A DNA stretch of 64,000 nucleotides from Porites lobata (GCA_942486035.1 CALNXK010000081.1:676001-740000), one strand, 5' to 3'. Shown: positions 11,340 through 24,290, numbered from the stretch's first letter. The notes: generated from the letters alone by a model not told the origin. Numbers and translations: made by a program.

Positions 11340-11756
11340 TTAAGAAATTAGGTGCAATTTGACCACATTTGGCTTCACACCACGTGTACAACACAACTAT
11401 ACGTCAATAATATCAATGTTGAAAAAATAAATGAAAATTACTACATAAGGCGCTCGACGAATTTTATTCACGAGATATGTGCAGGAAGATTCACAAACAA
11501 AAGATAGAAATTCTATGGGAGAACAAAATTTCAATACACAAACAAACTATGGAGTAATTTGTTTCTGCCCAAATATTTTTTATATTTCTAAAGAATAAGT
11601 ATAAAGTCCAAATTCAAAGTAACAGCGACTTGTTATATTCAAGCACGTGCATATTTTGCGCAGGCGTCACTTTGAGGGCCGATTTTCCGCTAAATCGGAA
11701 TGCCCTATTTGAAACTCTCCTCTAGCTTCTTTTTTCGTCTAATGAAGATATTATCA
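11340..11756. other. Downstream of the transposase; no gene seen
   Basis: Non-coding end of the spacer. The third copy of segment X begins at about 11,757, at a TTAGAAATTTGTTTC block also found in the other two copies. Confidence 0.5.
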
Positions 11757-12332
11757 TTAGAAATTTGTTTCATTTGGATGCAGCAGTATTGTAAAAGCAG
11801 ATGGACTCTTTAACGGTGTCGGTTAAGTTGTACAAATTTTTTATGTAACTTGAATAATGAGCCACGTCTTTCGTTTCACGCACCGTTACCCAGGTTATTA
11901 TGTTAAAACAGTTGAGCTTTGTTGGGGATTAAACAGTTCTTTAAAAAAAACAACAGGCATTTTGTGGTCGAATAAGAATATTAATGAGCAAACGAAACCA
12001 AAAATTAATACTGATAGACACACAGATTTTAGTGAAAATTGTATATTTAAATCGGTCGACTATTCAAGTACAAAGCAAAGTTCTTACTACAGCAAATCAA
12101 TCTTCTTTGTAAGGATGATTTCTGCGAATTCGCCTGGACCTTTTTAAAGGACGATCACCGTCATTCAATTAATTAATTTTTAAACCGAATAGGAGGATTT
12201 TTTTTCTTTTCGTTGTAGTGTACTGTAGGAGGGAGTAAAGATTCCGCTGGGATCGCTTGTGCTGCCATTGGTTTTTGGACAGCGAACAAACACTGGTTGT
12301 TGCATAAGAGGTGGTTCATGACCTTGCAATAG

Positions 12333-12412
12333 ATTTGTAGAAACTTCTCTCTGATCCTCAGAGTAGGGTAGATAGATTTGTAGAAACTTCTCTCTGATCC
12401 TCAGAGTAGGGT
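12333..12412. repeat. 43-bp minisatellite, two units (middle copy)
   Basis: A unit starting ATTTGTAGAAACTTCTC occurs twice here, three times at 18,025-18,149 and once at 7,150-7,195 (inverted). See the finding on copy history. Confidence 0.9.
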
Positions 12413-14004
12413 GGATATGATTCTCTGGGTCTGGGATTCAACTGTTTTTTAACGTCAAATACTTGTTTTTCAGCTACATGTAGTGCCGTGCTTTATCGTG
12501 GTTTCTCCTAAGGCTCCCTCTCCTCTTTCTTTTTAATTTTCGTTTTCCCTTTTTTCCCATATTGTTCGTAACTTGCCTGTGGTGAAATAATACTGAACAA
12601 TGAATATGACCAACCACGTGGTCGTTTTCTAATAAGACACCAAACACACGTAAAACTTAACTCTAATCTAAATAAAAGTAACTCTAATGTTTGGATTGGG
12701 TATAACAGCTGGACTAAATACGCTGGACGAGCGTATAAGTTTGATGATATAACTAACTAATCTAAATAAAAGTAAGTCTAATGTTTGGATTGGGTATAAC
12801 AGCTGGACTAAATACGCTGGACGAGCGTATGAGTTTGATGATATAACTTTATGGACTTCTCGCTTTGGATGCCGTTTTAAAGTTTCTATTATTAATACAT
12901 AACTAGTGAACCTTTTAGTCATTCTATTTCCAGTGCGATTAAAATAGGTTTAATTTATCAAAAGACACTAAAACAACTCTCCTGACTCAGGATGGATTCG
13001 ACGGCATTGAGATTGGGATTGAGACTGACATGTTTTTTTTGGGGAGGTTGTTGTTTTATAAAATCAATAAAAGGTAAAAGGTCAGATCACAAAGTGTAAA
13101 TAACCAGCGAGATGTACAACCAATAGCAGAGTTGTGTCAGCATATTCCCCACCCAAGTTTGTTGATTTATCTTGCTGGAAATCAACTGTTTTTTAAACGT
13201 CAAATACACTGGTTTTGCAGCTGCGAGTACTGCTTTCAGTTTAGTCTTTGCTTCTCTTTTCTTATTGTTCGTAACTTGCGTGTTTTGTAATGATACTGAA
13301 AAATAAATAACGGCCAAACACGTGGTCGTTTTATAAAAAGACGCCAAACATATGAAAAAAAATAACGCTAATTTAAATAAAAGTAAGTCTAATATTTAGA
13401 TTAAGTGTAACAGCTGGACAAAATACGCTGGTCCAGGATATAAATTTGAAAGTTTGATGATGTAACTTTATGGAATCGTCGCTTTAAATGCTTTTAAATT
13501 TTCTGTTATTTTTAATATATAACTAGTTCACTTGTTAGTTATTTTAACCCTAATGCAATTAAAATAGGTTTAATAAATAAAAAGACACCAAAATAACTCT
13601 CTTAGCTCAGGATAAGTGCAACGGCTTTGGGATTAGGATTGAAACTGACAACTTCGACTTTAGCAATCAGAGAGAAAATTTGCCTGTTATAGGAAGGTTG
13701 TGGAATAAGTAACGAAACGAAGCTACGGTCAAGACAATTGACAGAATGTTTTTCATTTCCAGGTTTGCTCTGTTTGCGACAACGATTATTCGATTTTGAT
13801 CAGGTGAGTATCAATACATTTGAGTACAATATGATTCCCATCGGAGACTGATGTTTTCTCAGTTTGTGACTATGGTTGGAGTTCCTTGCAAACTTATTCA
13901 TACTGTGACACGTCATAGACTTTTTAGACACTATACTTCTTGGTGGGCAAATTTGCTGCATTTGAGACTGAACTTTGGTATGTAAGCTGTTACCAATCGA
14001 ATTC

Positions 14005-14095
14005 TTCCATCCATCGATCCATCCATCCTTCCATCCACCTTCCATCCATTCGTCCAAAATCCATCCGTCCATTCATCCACCATCCATTCAACCAT
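14005..14095. repeat. CCAT microsatellite, middle copy
   Basis: Degenerate four-base repeat matching 5,225-5,310 in inverse. It produces a spurious open frame on the minus strand. Confidence 0.85.
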
Positions 14096-14777
14096 ATCTA
14101 TTAAACTAATGTGATCATAACAGTTTCAACGCTATTTAGACCGGGGAGGAAGTGCTTTTTCTGACCACGCCGACTCTTAATCCGAAAAACTTCCTTTTAA
14201 TTTTCGAGTAAAGGCCATGAACTTGAAGCTTACTGATTTTTTCAGAAATTGAAATGGGAACAATTTGATGTGGTTGGTTAATGCTAAGTTACTTTGATTT
14301 TACTACGGAAGCCCACTTTTCTCAAACAATAGAAAATGCCTTTTTAAATGAAGATTTCAATAAAGAATAATTACTTTTCTCACAGTAACGTTTAAGTTTT
14401 TTTAGCTCATATTGTATAAATGTTCTTTTATTAGGTTAGATTACTTTTCGCTCAAGTTTTGTGCTTTCGTTTAATTTTGGGGAAAACCAATTTGGCGATC
14501 ATAATCTTAATTATCATGTTATTGACAGATCTCAAAGGAAACAGCTTTACGACGGACTATTTATCCCCTAAATGTCATTTTCAAAGCCTTAAATTTGTCG
14601 GAGTTATGAGTGGAGGATAAAACTTCTCCCCACCCAACCCTGCCCTAAAAGGCGAAAAAAAAAAATAAACAGCCTAGATAGGGGTAAGTTAGTTTCCTGA
14701 TTATGCTGGTTGTAATGAATTGTCTTCATTCGAATCAATTTTAAGAATGAACCACTTTTTTCACCAGACAGGGAAAC

Positions 14778-14847
14778 ATGGCTATCAAGAAAACCACGTT
14801 GTTTGTCGTCGTCTTTATTATGCTCCAAGCAGTTTTGATGGCGAAGG
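14778..14847 (+). pseudogene. Orphan lectin signal-peptide exon (middle copy)
   Basis: Intact first exon of the lectin gene: ATG, 23 codons (MAIKKTTLFVVVFIML then QAVLMAK) plus one base, and a GTAATT donor. No lectin-domain exon follows before the junction at 15,460, where Harbinger Myb sequence begins. It could still splice onto the right-arm exon 2 at 21,960, about 7 kb downstream on the same strand; that is conjecture. Valine replaces isoleucine at residue 11, as in the right copy and unlike the left. Confidence 0.75.
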
Positions 14848-15589
14848 GTAATTATTGATTCTAAAAAGAAATGAAATTGCGAATTAATGAATTCTAAGTT
14901 GAATAGATCACCCTAGGAAACTGAATGTAAGTTGTATGATTTCATATGATAGTTAGCTACCAAAAAGCTGCTTAAAATTTACGGTTTTAGAAATTAACAA
15001 CTATGGAGAAATAATAACAGCCTACTTGGCAGGGGACATCAGGAATTCCTATACTTTAGCATATCGCACGTCGTTTCATACGAAACCAGGAATGATACGT
15101 TCAAAATTAAGTTCAAAGTTAAGTAGGCTATGTAAGGCCTTGGAAGAAAAAAGAAAAGAAGAATCTGTTGAGGGTTGATAAGCTCATAAAAGCTGTCCAT
15201 GACTGCGCTAATTGCATTACATGGTATGTTCGCATGCGTTAAGTAATTTATGCATTGTTACATTTTTATTTTAAGTGACGTTGCATGTATGATTTGTCGT
15301 ACTAAACAATGCTAAATTTGTAGTGTTGCATTTTTGTTTAAAGTCACATTGTATGTATATTTTCTCGTATACAGTCGGCATTCAGTATTACGAAAAACAC
15401 GAAAAAAAAAAAAACAAAACAAAACAAATGGACAACATCCATTTTCTACGAATGACAAATTTCGAGCACAATTTGTGGGTGCATGGACGTTTGGGCCAAT
15501 GGAGTTCAAAAATAATAATATTTTTCTGAAAGCGGCGTTGACGGGGGAAATAGAAAGTCCTTGAGGTCTTTCGACCCAGAGCTTGAATA

Positions 15590-15953
15590 ATGCGTCGAAA
15601 CAAAAGGCGTCGACGGAAACAAACCAAGCACAAATACAGCGAGCGGGAAGATATGATTATCGTCAAAGCAGTGGAAATGAAAGGGCGCGATTGGAGAGCA
15701 GTGCTGACATTTTTGAAGCAAAAATGCGAGATCCTTGGGAAGGATGGTGAATTTTATTAAACATCTGAGGTTAGCCTGCGAAAACATCCGTTTCTCCTCG
15801 CTCTTCGCCGCTGGGGACGAAACGTCCCCAGCGGCGAAGAGCGAGGAGAAACGGATGTTTTTGCAGGCTAATCTGAGGTCGGGGTCAGGGGAATGCAGGA
15901 CCGCCTTCGAAAACGGGCTTCCTTCAGTTGTTCCTCAACAAAGACAAGAAAAA
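15590..15953 (+). pseudogene. Harbinger Myb/SANT-like accessory protein, right copy
   Basis: Same gene as at 9,288-9,650 on the other arm: ATG at 15,590, basic start, KYSEREDMIIVKAVEMKG, stop at 15,760, then the 99-bp hairpin (15,772-15,870) and a resumed block VGVRGMQDRLRKRASF up to a GTAAGT donor. The adjacent transposase present near the left copy is absent; instead the upstream side is fused to the third X copy at about 15,460. Confidence 0.65.
15772..15870. mobile_element. Snapback MITE (TAGCCTG family), right arm
   Basis: Partner of 9,370-9,468: 99-bp hairpin flanked by ATCTGAGGT on both sides (exact 9-bp duplication). Same site and duplication in both arms, so it inserted before the inverted duplication. 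Confidence 0.9.
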
Positions 15954-18020
15954 GTAAGTATGCTTAAATACTTCAAAATGCATGTCATTCTATGAATTTT
16001 CAGTTAATATTTCCTTATTTGAGAGGAAAACGATATGTTTGCATGGGCCGTTTACACAGGCGATTTTTATGTAGCTTTTGCCGCGTCTTCCACCAGCGAT
16101 TTTTGTCACTGCCAAGTTGCATCGAGTTTTAAGCATGTTGGAAACTTGATGACAAGATGCGGCAAAATTTGGCCCAAGTTGCACATCGCCTTAAAGTTTG
16201 AACTCTTATTTAAATGTTTCGTTTTATAGGGCAAATTCAACGTGCACTGTTGTGGAAGACGAGCTCTGAAGTGAACAGGAACCAATGCAGGCACCCTGAA
16301 GGCAGCCTCCTCAGCAAAACAGGAGTTCACCCAACATTCCGACGGCGGGACAGCCGTCTTCGTCGGGAGATGGACGCGTAGACGAAGAAATGAGGAGAAT
16401 TTGTCAAAAAAATTGATAAACGAGACTATAGATACAAGATGGATGCCTCTGAAAGTTTCAAAAATATTCAGACAATGGGCGGCATCCGAAGAAGAAGGAA
16501 AACGCAAGTCTAAGAAAGGGAAAGGAAACAAAAGGTAAGTTTTACATGTGCCCGGTTTTCTAGAGTACAATGTTTACACTGCAGTTTGTCAGTCCTGTTT
16601 ATTATGTAGCCTTTTTAAGAAGAATAAAGCGACTTGGGGCCGGGTGTGAGTCAGACTGTGATATTGTGTCTAAAAGGTGTGATGACAGGCCCAAAAGGCC
16701 CCGCAAATAATGAGGCATATATTTTCAAATTAACACTTTTTTTTCTTTCGGTGTTTTTATTTTTATTCAGTCTAGAAAGAAGTGACGTGAGGAAGCATCT
16801 ACGTCGCAAAAACTTTCTCAACTCAGGTAGACCAGCTGGCCCAGTTTCTAGCTACTGCCAACCAAGCAGCAGAAGCTTATACTCGAGCGCTAGCAAAATG
16901 AAGAGAAGAAGACTGGTCTTGATGATTCGTCCTCAAGTAGTGATTAATTACGTACAGAATTTTTTCATATTGAGATAAAGTTTTGTTTTGTTCTTGGTAT
17001 GTGGTGTGTTAATCGGTCATTAATTTTTTCGCGCTTCTGGCCTCTCGCTTCGGCCTCGTGCTTTGCGTTTATCTTAGCGCTTTCCTGATAAACGACGACG
17101 AATAACGCCTTTCCTGTAATGAGTACGACACAATGTGATAAAGAAAGCGTTTAAATGAAATTGAGTAAGCATAAGTTAAACATCCACTATCGAGGTTCTC
17201 CGGGAGGTAGTCGAACTCAGCAAGACGCGTACTGCTTATGCACCATCAAGTGCGGGCAAGGGGTGGGGATTTGACAAATTTTAAAATTTTTTGATCAAAT
17301 TCCCCAGGTCGGGAAACGAAAGGTCAATCAAAAGTGTCAAAAAAGCCCCCACCCCAGGGGAAAAAATCTAAACAAACAATACTATAATACTATATAAAAC
17401 GAATTAAAAAAAACATTTCAAAAGTGCGTTGTTACTACTTAGAAATAATTAGAAATTTGTTTCATTTGGATGCAGCAGTATTTTAAAAGCAGGTGGACTC
17501 TTTAAAGGTGTCGGCTAAGTTGTACAAATTTTTTATGTAACTTGAATAATGAGCCACGTCTTTCGTTTCACGCACCGTTACCCAGGTTATTATGTTAAAA
17601 CAGTTGAGCTTTGTTGGGGATTAAACAGTTCTTTAAAAAAAACAACAGGTATTTTGTGGTCGAATAAGAATATTTAATGAGCAAACGAAACCAAAAATTA
17701 ATACTGATAGACACACAGATTTTAGTGAAAATTGTATATTTAAATCGGTCGACAATTCAAGTACAAAGCAAAGTTCTTATTACAGCAAATCAATCTTCTT
17801 TGTAAGGATAATTTCTGCGAATTCGCCTGGACCTTCTTGAAGGACGATCACCGTCATTCAATTAATTAAATTTTAAACCGAATAGGAGGATTTGTTTTCT
17901 TTTCGTTGTAGTGTACTGTAGGAGGGAGTAAAGATTCCGCTGGGATCGCTTGTGCTGCCATTGGTTTTTGGACAGCGAACAAACACTGGTTCTTGCATAA
18001 GAGGTGGTTCATGACCTTGC
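15954..18020. other. Inner right arm; no complete gene
   Basis: Inverse copy of 7,200-9,285. The frame at 16,634-16,978 is longer than its left partner because of indels, which is a sign of non-coding drift. Confidence 0.4.
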
Positions 18021-18024
18021 AATA

Positions 18025-18149
18025 GATTTGTAGAAACTTCTCTCTGATCCTCAGAGTAGGGTAGATAGATTTGTAGAAACTTCTCTCTGATCCTCAGAGT
18101 ATTGTAGATAGATTTGTAGAAACTTCTCTCTGATCCTCAGAGTAGGGTG
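18025..18149. repeat. 43-bp minisatellite, three units (right copy)
   Basis: Three units; the middle unit carries TATTGT where the others have TAGGGT. The middle X copy has two units and the left arm one. Confidence 0.9.
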
Positions 18150-19741
18150 GATATGATTCTCTGGGTCTGGGATTCAACTGTTTTTTAACGTCAAATACTT
18201 CTTTTTCAGCTACATGTAGTGCCGTACTTTATCGTGGTTTCTCCTAAGGCTCCCTCTCCTCTTTCTTTTTCATTTTCTTTTTCCTTTTTTTCCCGTATTG
18301 TTCGTAACTTGCCTGTGGTGAAATAATACTGAACAATGAATATGACCAACCACGCGGTCGTTTTCTAATAAGACACCAAACACACGTAAAACTTAACTCT
18401 AATCTAAATAAAAGTAACTCTAATGTTTGGATTGGGTATAACAGCGGGACTAAATACGCTGGACGAGCGTATAAGTTTGATGATATAACTAACTAATCTA
18501 AATAAAAGTAAGTCTAATGTTTGGATTGGGTATAACAGCTGGACTAAATACGCTGGACGAGCGTATGAGTTTAATGATATAACTTTATGGACTTCTCGCT
18601 TTGGATGCCGTTGTAAAGTTTCTATTATTAATACATAACTAGTGAATCTTTTAGTCATTTTATTTCCAGTGCGATTAAAATAGGTTTAATTTATCAAAAG
18701 ACACTAAAACAACTCTCCTGACTCAGGATGGATTCGACGGCATTGAGATTGGGATTGAGACTGACATGTTTCGAGCTTTGGGGAGGTTGTTGTTTTATAA
18801 AATCAATAAAAGGTAAAAGGTCAGATCACAAAGTCTAAATAACCAGCGAGATGTACAACCAATAGCAGAGTTGTGTCAGCATATTCCCCACCCAAGTTTG
18901 TTGATTTATCTTGCTGGAAATCAACTGTTTTTTAAACGTCAAATACACTGGTTTTGCAGCTGCGAGTACTGCTTTCAGTTTAGTCTTTGCTTCTCTTTTC
19001 TTATTGTTCGTAACTTGCGTGTTTTGTAATGATACTGAAAAATAAATAACGGCCAAACACGTGGTCGTTTTATAAAAAGACGCCAAACATATGAAAAAAA
19101 TAACGCTAATTTAAATAAAGGTAAGTCTAATATTTAGATTAAGTGTAACAGCTGGACAAAATACGCTGGTCCAGGATATAAATTTGAAAGTTTGATGATG
19201 TAACTTTATGGAATCGTCGCTTTAAATGCTTTTAAATTTTCTGTTATTTTTAATATATAACTAGTTCACTTGTTAGTTATTTTAACCCTAATGCAATTAA
19301 AATAGGTTTAATAAATAAAAAGACACCAAAATAACTCTCTTAGCTCAGGATAAGTGCAACGGCTTTGGGATTAGGATTGAAACTGACAACTTCGACTTTA
19401 GCAATCAGAGAGAAAATTTGCCTGTTATAGGAAGGTTGTGGAATAAGTAACGAAACGAAGCTACGGTCAAGACAATTGACAGAATGTTTTTCATTTTCAG
19501 GCTTGCTCTGTTTGCGACAACGATTATTCGATTTTGATCAGGTGAGTATCAATACATTTGAATACAATATGATTCCCATCGGAGACTGATGTTTTCTCAG
19601 TTTGTGACTATGGTTGGAGTTCCTTGCAAACTTATTCATACTGTGACACGTCATAGACGTTTTAGACACTATACTTCTTGGTGGGCAAATTTGCTGCATT
19701 TGAGACTGAACTTTGGTATGTAAGCTGTTACCAATGGAATT

Positions 19742-19834
19742 CTTCCATCCATCGATCCATCCATCCTTCCATCCACATTCCATCCATTCGTCCATCAATC
19801 CATCCGTCCATTCATCCAGCATCCATTCAACCAT
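19742..19834. repeat. CCAT microsatellite, right copy
   Basis: Degenerate four-base repeat matching the other two copies. Confidence 0.85.
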
Positions 19835-20513
19835 ATCTATTAAACTAATGTGATCATAACAGTTTCAACCCTATTTAGACCGGAGAGGAAGTGTTTTTTC
19901 TGACCACGCCGACTCTTAATCCGAAAAACTTCCTTTTAATTTTCGAGCAAAGGCCATGAACTTGAAGGTTACTGATTTTTTCAGAAATTGATCTGGGAAC
20001 AATTTGATGTGGTTGGTTAATGCTAAGTTACTTTGATTTTACTACGGAAGCCCACTTTTCTCAAACAATAGAAAATGCCTTTTTAAATGAAGATTTCAAT
20101 AAAGAATAATTACTTTTCTCACAGTAACGTTTAAGTTTTTTAGCTCATATTGTATAAATGTTCTTTTATTAGGTTAGATTACTTTTCGCTCAAGTTTTGT
20201 GCTTTCGTTTAATTTTGGGGAAAACCAATTTGGCGATCATAATCTTAATTATCATGTTATTGACAGATCTCAAAGGAAACAGCTTTACGACGGACTATTT
20301 ATCCCCTAAATGTCATTTTCAAAGCCTTAAATTTGTCGGAGTTATGAGTGGAGGATAAACCTTCTCCCCACCCAACCCTGCCCTAAAAGGCGAAAAAAAA
20401 ATAAACAGCCTAGATAGGGGTAAGTTAGTTTCCTGATTATGCTGGTTGTAATGAATTGTCTTCATTCGAATCAATTTTAAGAATGAACCACTTTTTTCAC
20501 CAGACAGGGAAAC

Positions 20514-22411
20514 ATGGCTATCAAGAAAACCACGTTGTTTGTCGTCGTCTTTATTATGCTCCAAGCAGTTTTGATGGCGACGGGTAATTATTGATTCTAA
20601 AAAGAAATGAAATTGCGAATTAATGAATTCTAAGTTGAATAGATCACCCTAGGAAACTGAATGTAAGTTGTATGATTTCATATGATAGTTAGCTACCAAA
20701 AAGCTGCTTAAAATTTACGGTTTTAGAAATTAACAACTATGGAGAAATAATAACAGCCTACTTGGCAGGGGACATCAGGAATTCCTATACTTTAGCATAT
20801 CGTACATCGTTACATATGAAACCAGGAATGATACGTTCAAAATTAAGTTCAAAGTTAAGTAGGCTATGTAAGGCCTTGGAAGAAAAAAGAAAAGAAGAAT
20901 CTGTTGAGGGTTGATAAGGTCATAAAAGCTGTCCATGACTGCGCTAATTGCATTACATGGCATGTTTGCATGCGTTAAGTAATTTATGCATTGTTACATT
21001 TTTATTTTAAGTGACGTTGCATGTATGATTTGTCGTACTAAACAATGCTAAATTATGTAGTGTTGCATTTTTGTTTAAAGTCACATTGTATGTATATTTT
21101 CTCGTATACAGTCGGCATTCAGTATTACGAAAAACACGAAAAAAAAAAAACCAAAACAAATGGACAACATCCATTTTCTACGAATGACAAATTGGTCGGG
21201 GGGTTGGAATTCCCGTTCTAGATTCGGGAGGACTGTTTCACGATTCGTGTTGTTCAACGTGTTCAGCTACTGCGGAGAATGTAGATGAAGCGGAGGTATT
21301 GAGTAGTTGTTCTTTTGCTAATTTTTCTGTAAAAGTTAAGAATTATCGGCGGGATGTAAGTATTCGAATGTATTAAAATAGTAAAGTGGAATAAAATGTA
21401 TTGTGCAAAGCTTATTAAAACACAGGCAGCCCAAGCGCACTATTTGTGGGTTCGGGCTTCAGATGTCATATGGTCGGAATATACTAGAATTATTAGTGTA
21501 TTATCTGATGCCAAATAAATGCAAAAAGTCTTAAAGATATGGAGTCTTCTTGTTTGTCTATCGGTACTAGTAGCCTTTAAGATAACGAAAATCGATATTT
21601 CTTGCACTATTACATGTGATTGGGGCCCTTATTGATCGAATTTTATCACATGTATTCAAATCTACAACGCTAAGGAAAAAAAAAAATCATGATCACGCGA
21701 AATATTGATTCAAAAAGCTCCCTTACCTTTAGTTTATAGCCACTCTGTGTCCTACGGCTGGTTTAAACGCTGTTTAGTCGACTTTCTTTCCATCGAGTAC
21801 TGAACACTTTAATTAAAAAAACTTGAGAAGTGAAAATCAACCTAGTTTGTAAAACCGCTATGTTGCAAATATTTTACTTAAACTCTTGTTTCCTTCCTAG
21901 TTAGGCTATTTAAACGTGTATTGGCTGATTTTATTCCATGATACTCTTTCCTTGTTCAGGTTGTTATCCATGCGGCTGGGTTGAAAGTAACTCTTTCTGT
22001 TATTTCATGAACGGTAGTAGTGAAGTGAAATTGGATGATGCTCGAACAATGTGCTAAGACAAGGACGCTGATCTGGCCGTTATCACATCGGAAACGCAAA
22101 ATGAGTTCCTCTATGGTCTGATAAACTCGAAGACGCAAGACTCATGGTATGGTACCTGGATTGGGCTCGAACGAAATGCTGACGATGAAAACAAGTTCTA
22201 TTGGGTTGATGGCACTCCACTATCCGGGCAGTACTCGAACTGGGCTAGTGGAGAGCCTAACAGCAACAGCGAGAAATGCGGCCTGTTTTGGGGACCGACA
22301 GCATCAATACCTAACAAGTAGAATGACGCCTACTGCGATTTCTCCATTCGAGTTTCAGAAGGAAAGGCAAAGCCCCTTGTTCTTTGTCAGAAACCAGCCG
22401 AAAGCGATTAA
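20514..22411 (+). pseudogene. C-type lectin, broken right-arm copy
   Basis: Exon 1 20,514-20,583 (signal peptide, GTAATT donor) is intact; exon 2 is 21,960-22,411 with a good TTGTTCAG acceptor. Exon 2 carries two stop codons: TAA after the ATGTGC block (near 22,054, next to a 6-base deletion) and TAG replacing tryptophan of the WND calcium-site motif (near 22,320). A cysteine near the start is changed to tyrosine. The sugar-specificity loop reads EPN, the canonical mannose-type form, whereas the open left copy reads EPS. The intron contains a block (about 21,421-21,815) without a counterpart in the left arm. Confidence 0.85.
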
Positions 22412-22620
22412 GTTGAGAGCCTGATTTGCATATTATAAGACCACAGAGGGTTAAAGCTGTTTAAGGGGCTGTGTTAGGGTAAATGGTTAGAATCGATTTC
22501 AGATATTTGTAAGAGCGTGGCAATCGTGCACTACATAATCAATATATATTGTATCCCACTGCTGATGATGAAATAAAAAAGGTGTTGGGAATTCAATGTC
22601 GTAGTCTGTGGCGGTATGGT

Positions 22621-23075
22621 CCCGGGGGGGGGGGGGTACTCCCATACATTATCTAGACAGGTATGTGCCGCCCAAAGGGGTCGTGATTTTAAAGCTCCTG
22701 ATTTAGAACGGGGTATCCATTTCAGAGGCGTTTTCTAGAACGGGGTATAATATTTCGAACGCACGAAAGCTCCACTTTTGTAAGCAGCCATTTGAAAGTA
22801 TTCAAGGACAGATTGCTTTTAAAAATACGGTTGAATGCGTTAACAAGCAAACTGTTGTACTCTTGTTGCACCCTAAAACGGATTATAAAAAATTGTCCCA
22901 TTTCTAGATCGGGGTATGAGTTTTAGGGCGAATTCTAGAACGGGGTGTGAAAATTTGGCCCATTTCTAGAACGGGGTATCAATTTTAGGGGAAATTTTTT
23001 CTACAACGGGGTGCCAATTTGGAGTCCCGGGCGGCACATACCCACCCCAAAAATACCCAAGTGCTCCCCCCCGGG
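22621..23075. mobile_element. CCCGGG-ended MITE, right-arm copy
   Basis: Arm partner of 2,269-2,731: G-run end, GTATGTGCCGCCC subterminal block, and internal TCTAGAACGGGGTAT repeats on this strand. Confidence 0.75.
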
Positions 23076-23079
23076 GTAT

Positions 23080-24290
23080 GGTGCAACTTTATTGCTGAAC
23101 TCCACCGATCCATCTTTCAAAGTTCAGAAAACAATTAATAGCATTCGGGGTGTCCACTTTTATCAAACAAGCTGAAAATCAAAACAGCCCTCACGTGGCA
23201 TCCGTAGGTCCTGGATGCGCCAGATATAAGGATTCCGAACTCTCCTCGAATCTAACCTTTGTTCGAAATAGAAAACTCCAGCTCTTCAATTTAGGACCAT
23301 CACAATCACATTCAGTTTTTTACATTTCATTATTTGATTTCCACCGCCTTCGACAAAAGCTATTCTCATTTCTTGTTATTTTGGTTTAATCCTGTTTACT
23401 TTGGACACCTTTCTCAACAGTCCCTTGTGAGTGTTCGAGATGGTGCACACTGCTAGGAATAGGCCAATCTTTGTTTACTATAATTATTTCCTTATTAGAA
23501 TACGTGTCCCATTTTCTAATCAAGTAAAAGAAACGCCAATTCTGAATATTGAAAGGATATAGCACAATTACCTCTCCCTCTCTCTAAGAATGTCAGTCGG
23601 ATATACCAAATATTCTTTTTAAAATGTGATGTTAGAAGCTCAAAATTTTACAAAGAACGTATCGGCTCATTAATAGTCCTGCCACCCAGAAATTTTGCAT
23701 TTTCTGATGGCTGATATTTCCACAAGTATCACACACAAAGAGCTAAAAATTGCACAGCCTACAAAATTTAACAAGCCCTTACAGCTTTTGAAGTAGATGT
23801 TTGTTTGGCATGATGCCTTTTCTATGAATTTTGTATGCTACTGAAGCAAGTGCTATATCCCGAAAGGATAGACAAATTTTATTAATGTATTCAAATAGAT
23901 GCAGGGCCCCCCTGAGGTGGATTGAGATGGCATGTCATGTAGGTACAGGAGAGGGTTTATAATGAGATGCAAGTTGTCCAGCTATAGGAGGGTTATCATG
24001 ACATGCAGACGTATCGTTGTAAGTGAGGGATATGGTATCAGTACTTAATGAAAAGTGAGGAGAGAAGTGTGTAAGTGAGAAGTAAAGAACCAATGAGAAG
24101 ACACTGATGTCATGGTCAAATGAGTTGGAACAAGTTGAGGGTTGCCTAGAAAAACCAGAGCAAACCAGTTTTCAACACTGATAGTATTGTCTCCTCAATA
24201 TTATCGTACACTAGACAAACCCGTCAAACAGGTTTTTTATCCTTATCGCTTTTCAAATTAGCAATCTCTTAACTGTAATAACCCCCCCCC
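23080..24290. other. Right-arm copy of non-coding flank
   Basis: Inverse of 1,110-2,260. No gene recognised. Confidence 0.55.

Larger units (their letters stand above)
11757..15462 (-). repeat. Third copy of segment X (between the palindrome arms)
   Basis: Reverse complement of left-arm 3,880-7,778 and direct repeat of right-arm 17,430-21,190. Both ends show short shared sequence: TTAGAAATTT at the left junction and ACAAATTT at the right junction, where it is fused to segment M' at about 15,460. It shares changes with the right-arm copy that the left arm lacks, so it is a sister of the right copy. It carries lectin exon 1 but no lectin-domain exon. Confidence 0.85.

Noticed and set aside
3880..15462. 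Reading 3,880-15,462 as one Harbinger element with 3.8-kb terminal repeats
   Set aside because: X contains the lectin signal-peptide exon and is continuous with the lectin domain exon in both arms, so it is host sequence and not the end of a transposon.
18025..18149. CRISPR-like array
   Set aside because: Three 43-bp direct repeats without spacers in a eukaryotic context; it is a minisatellite.
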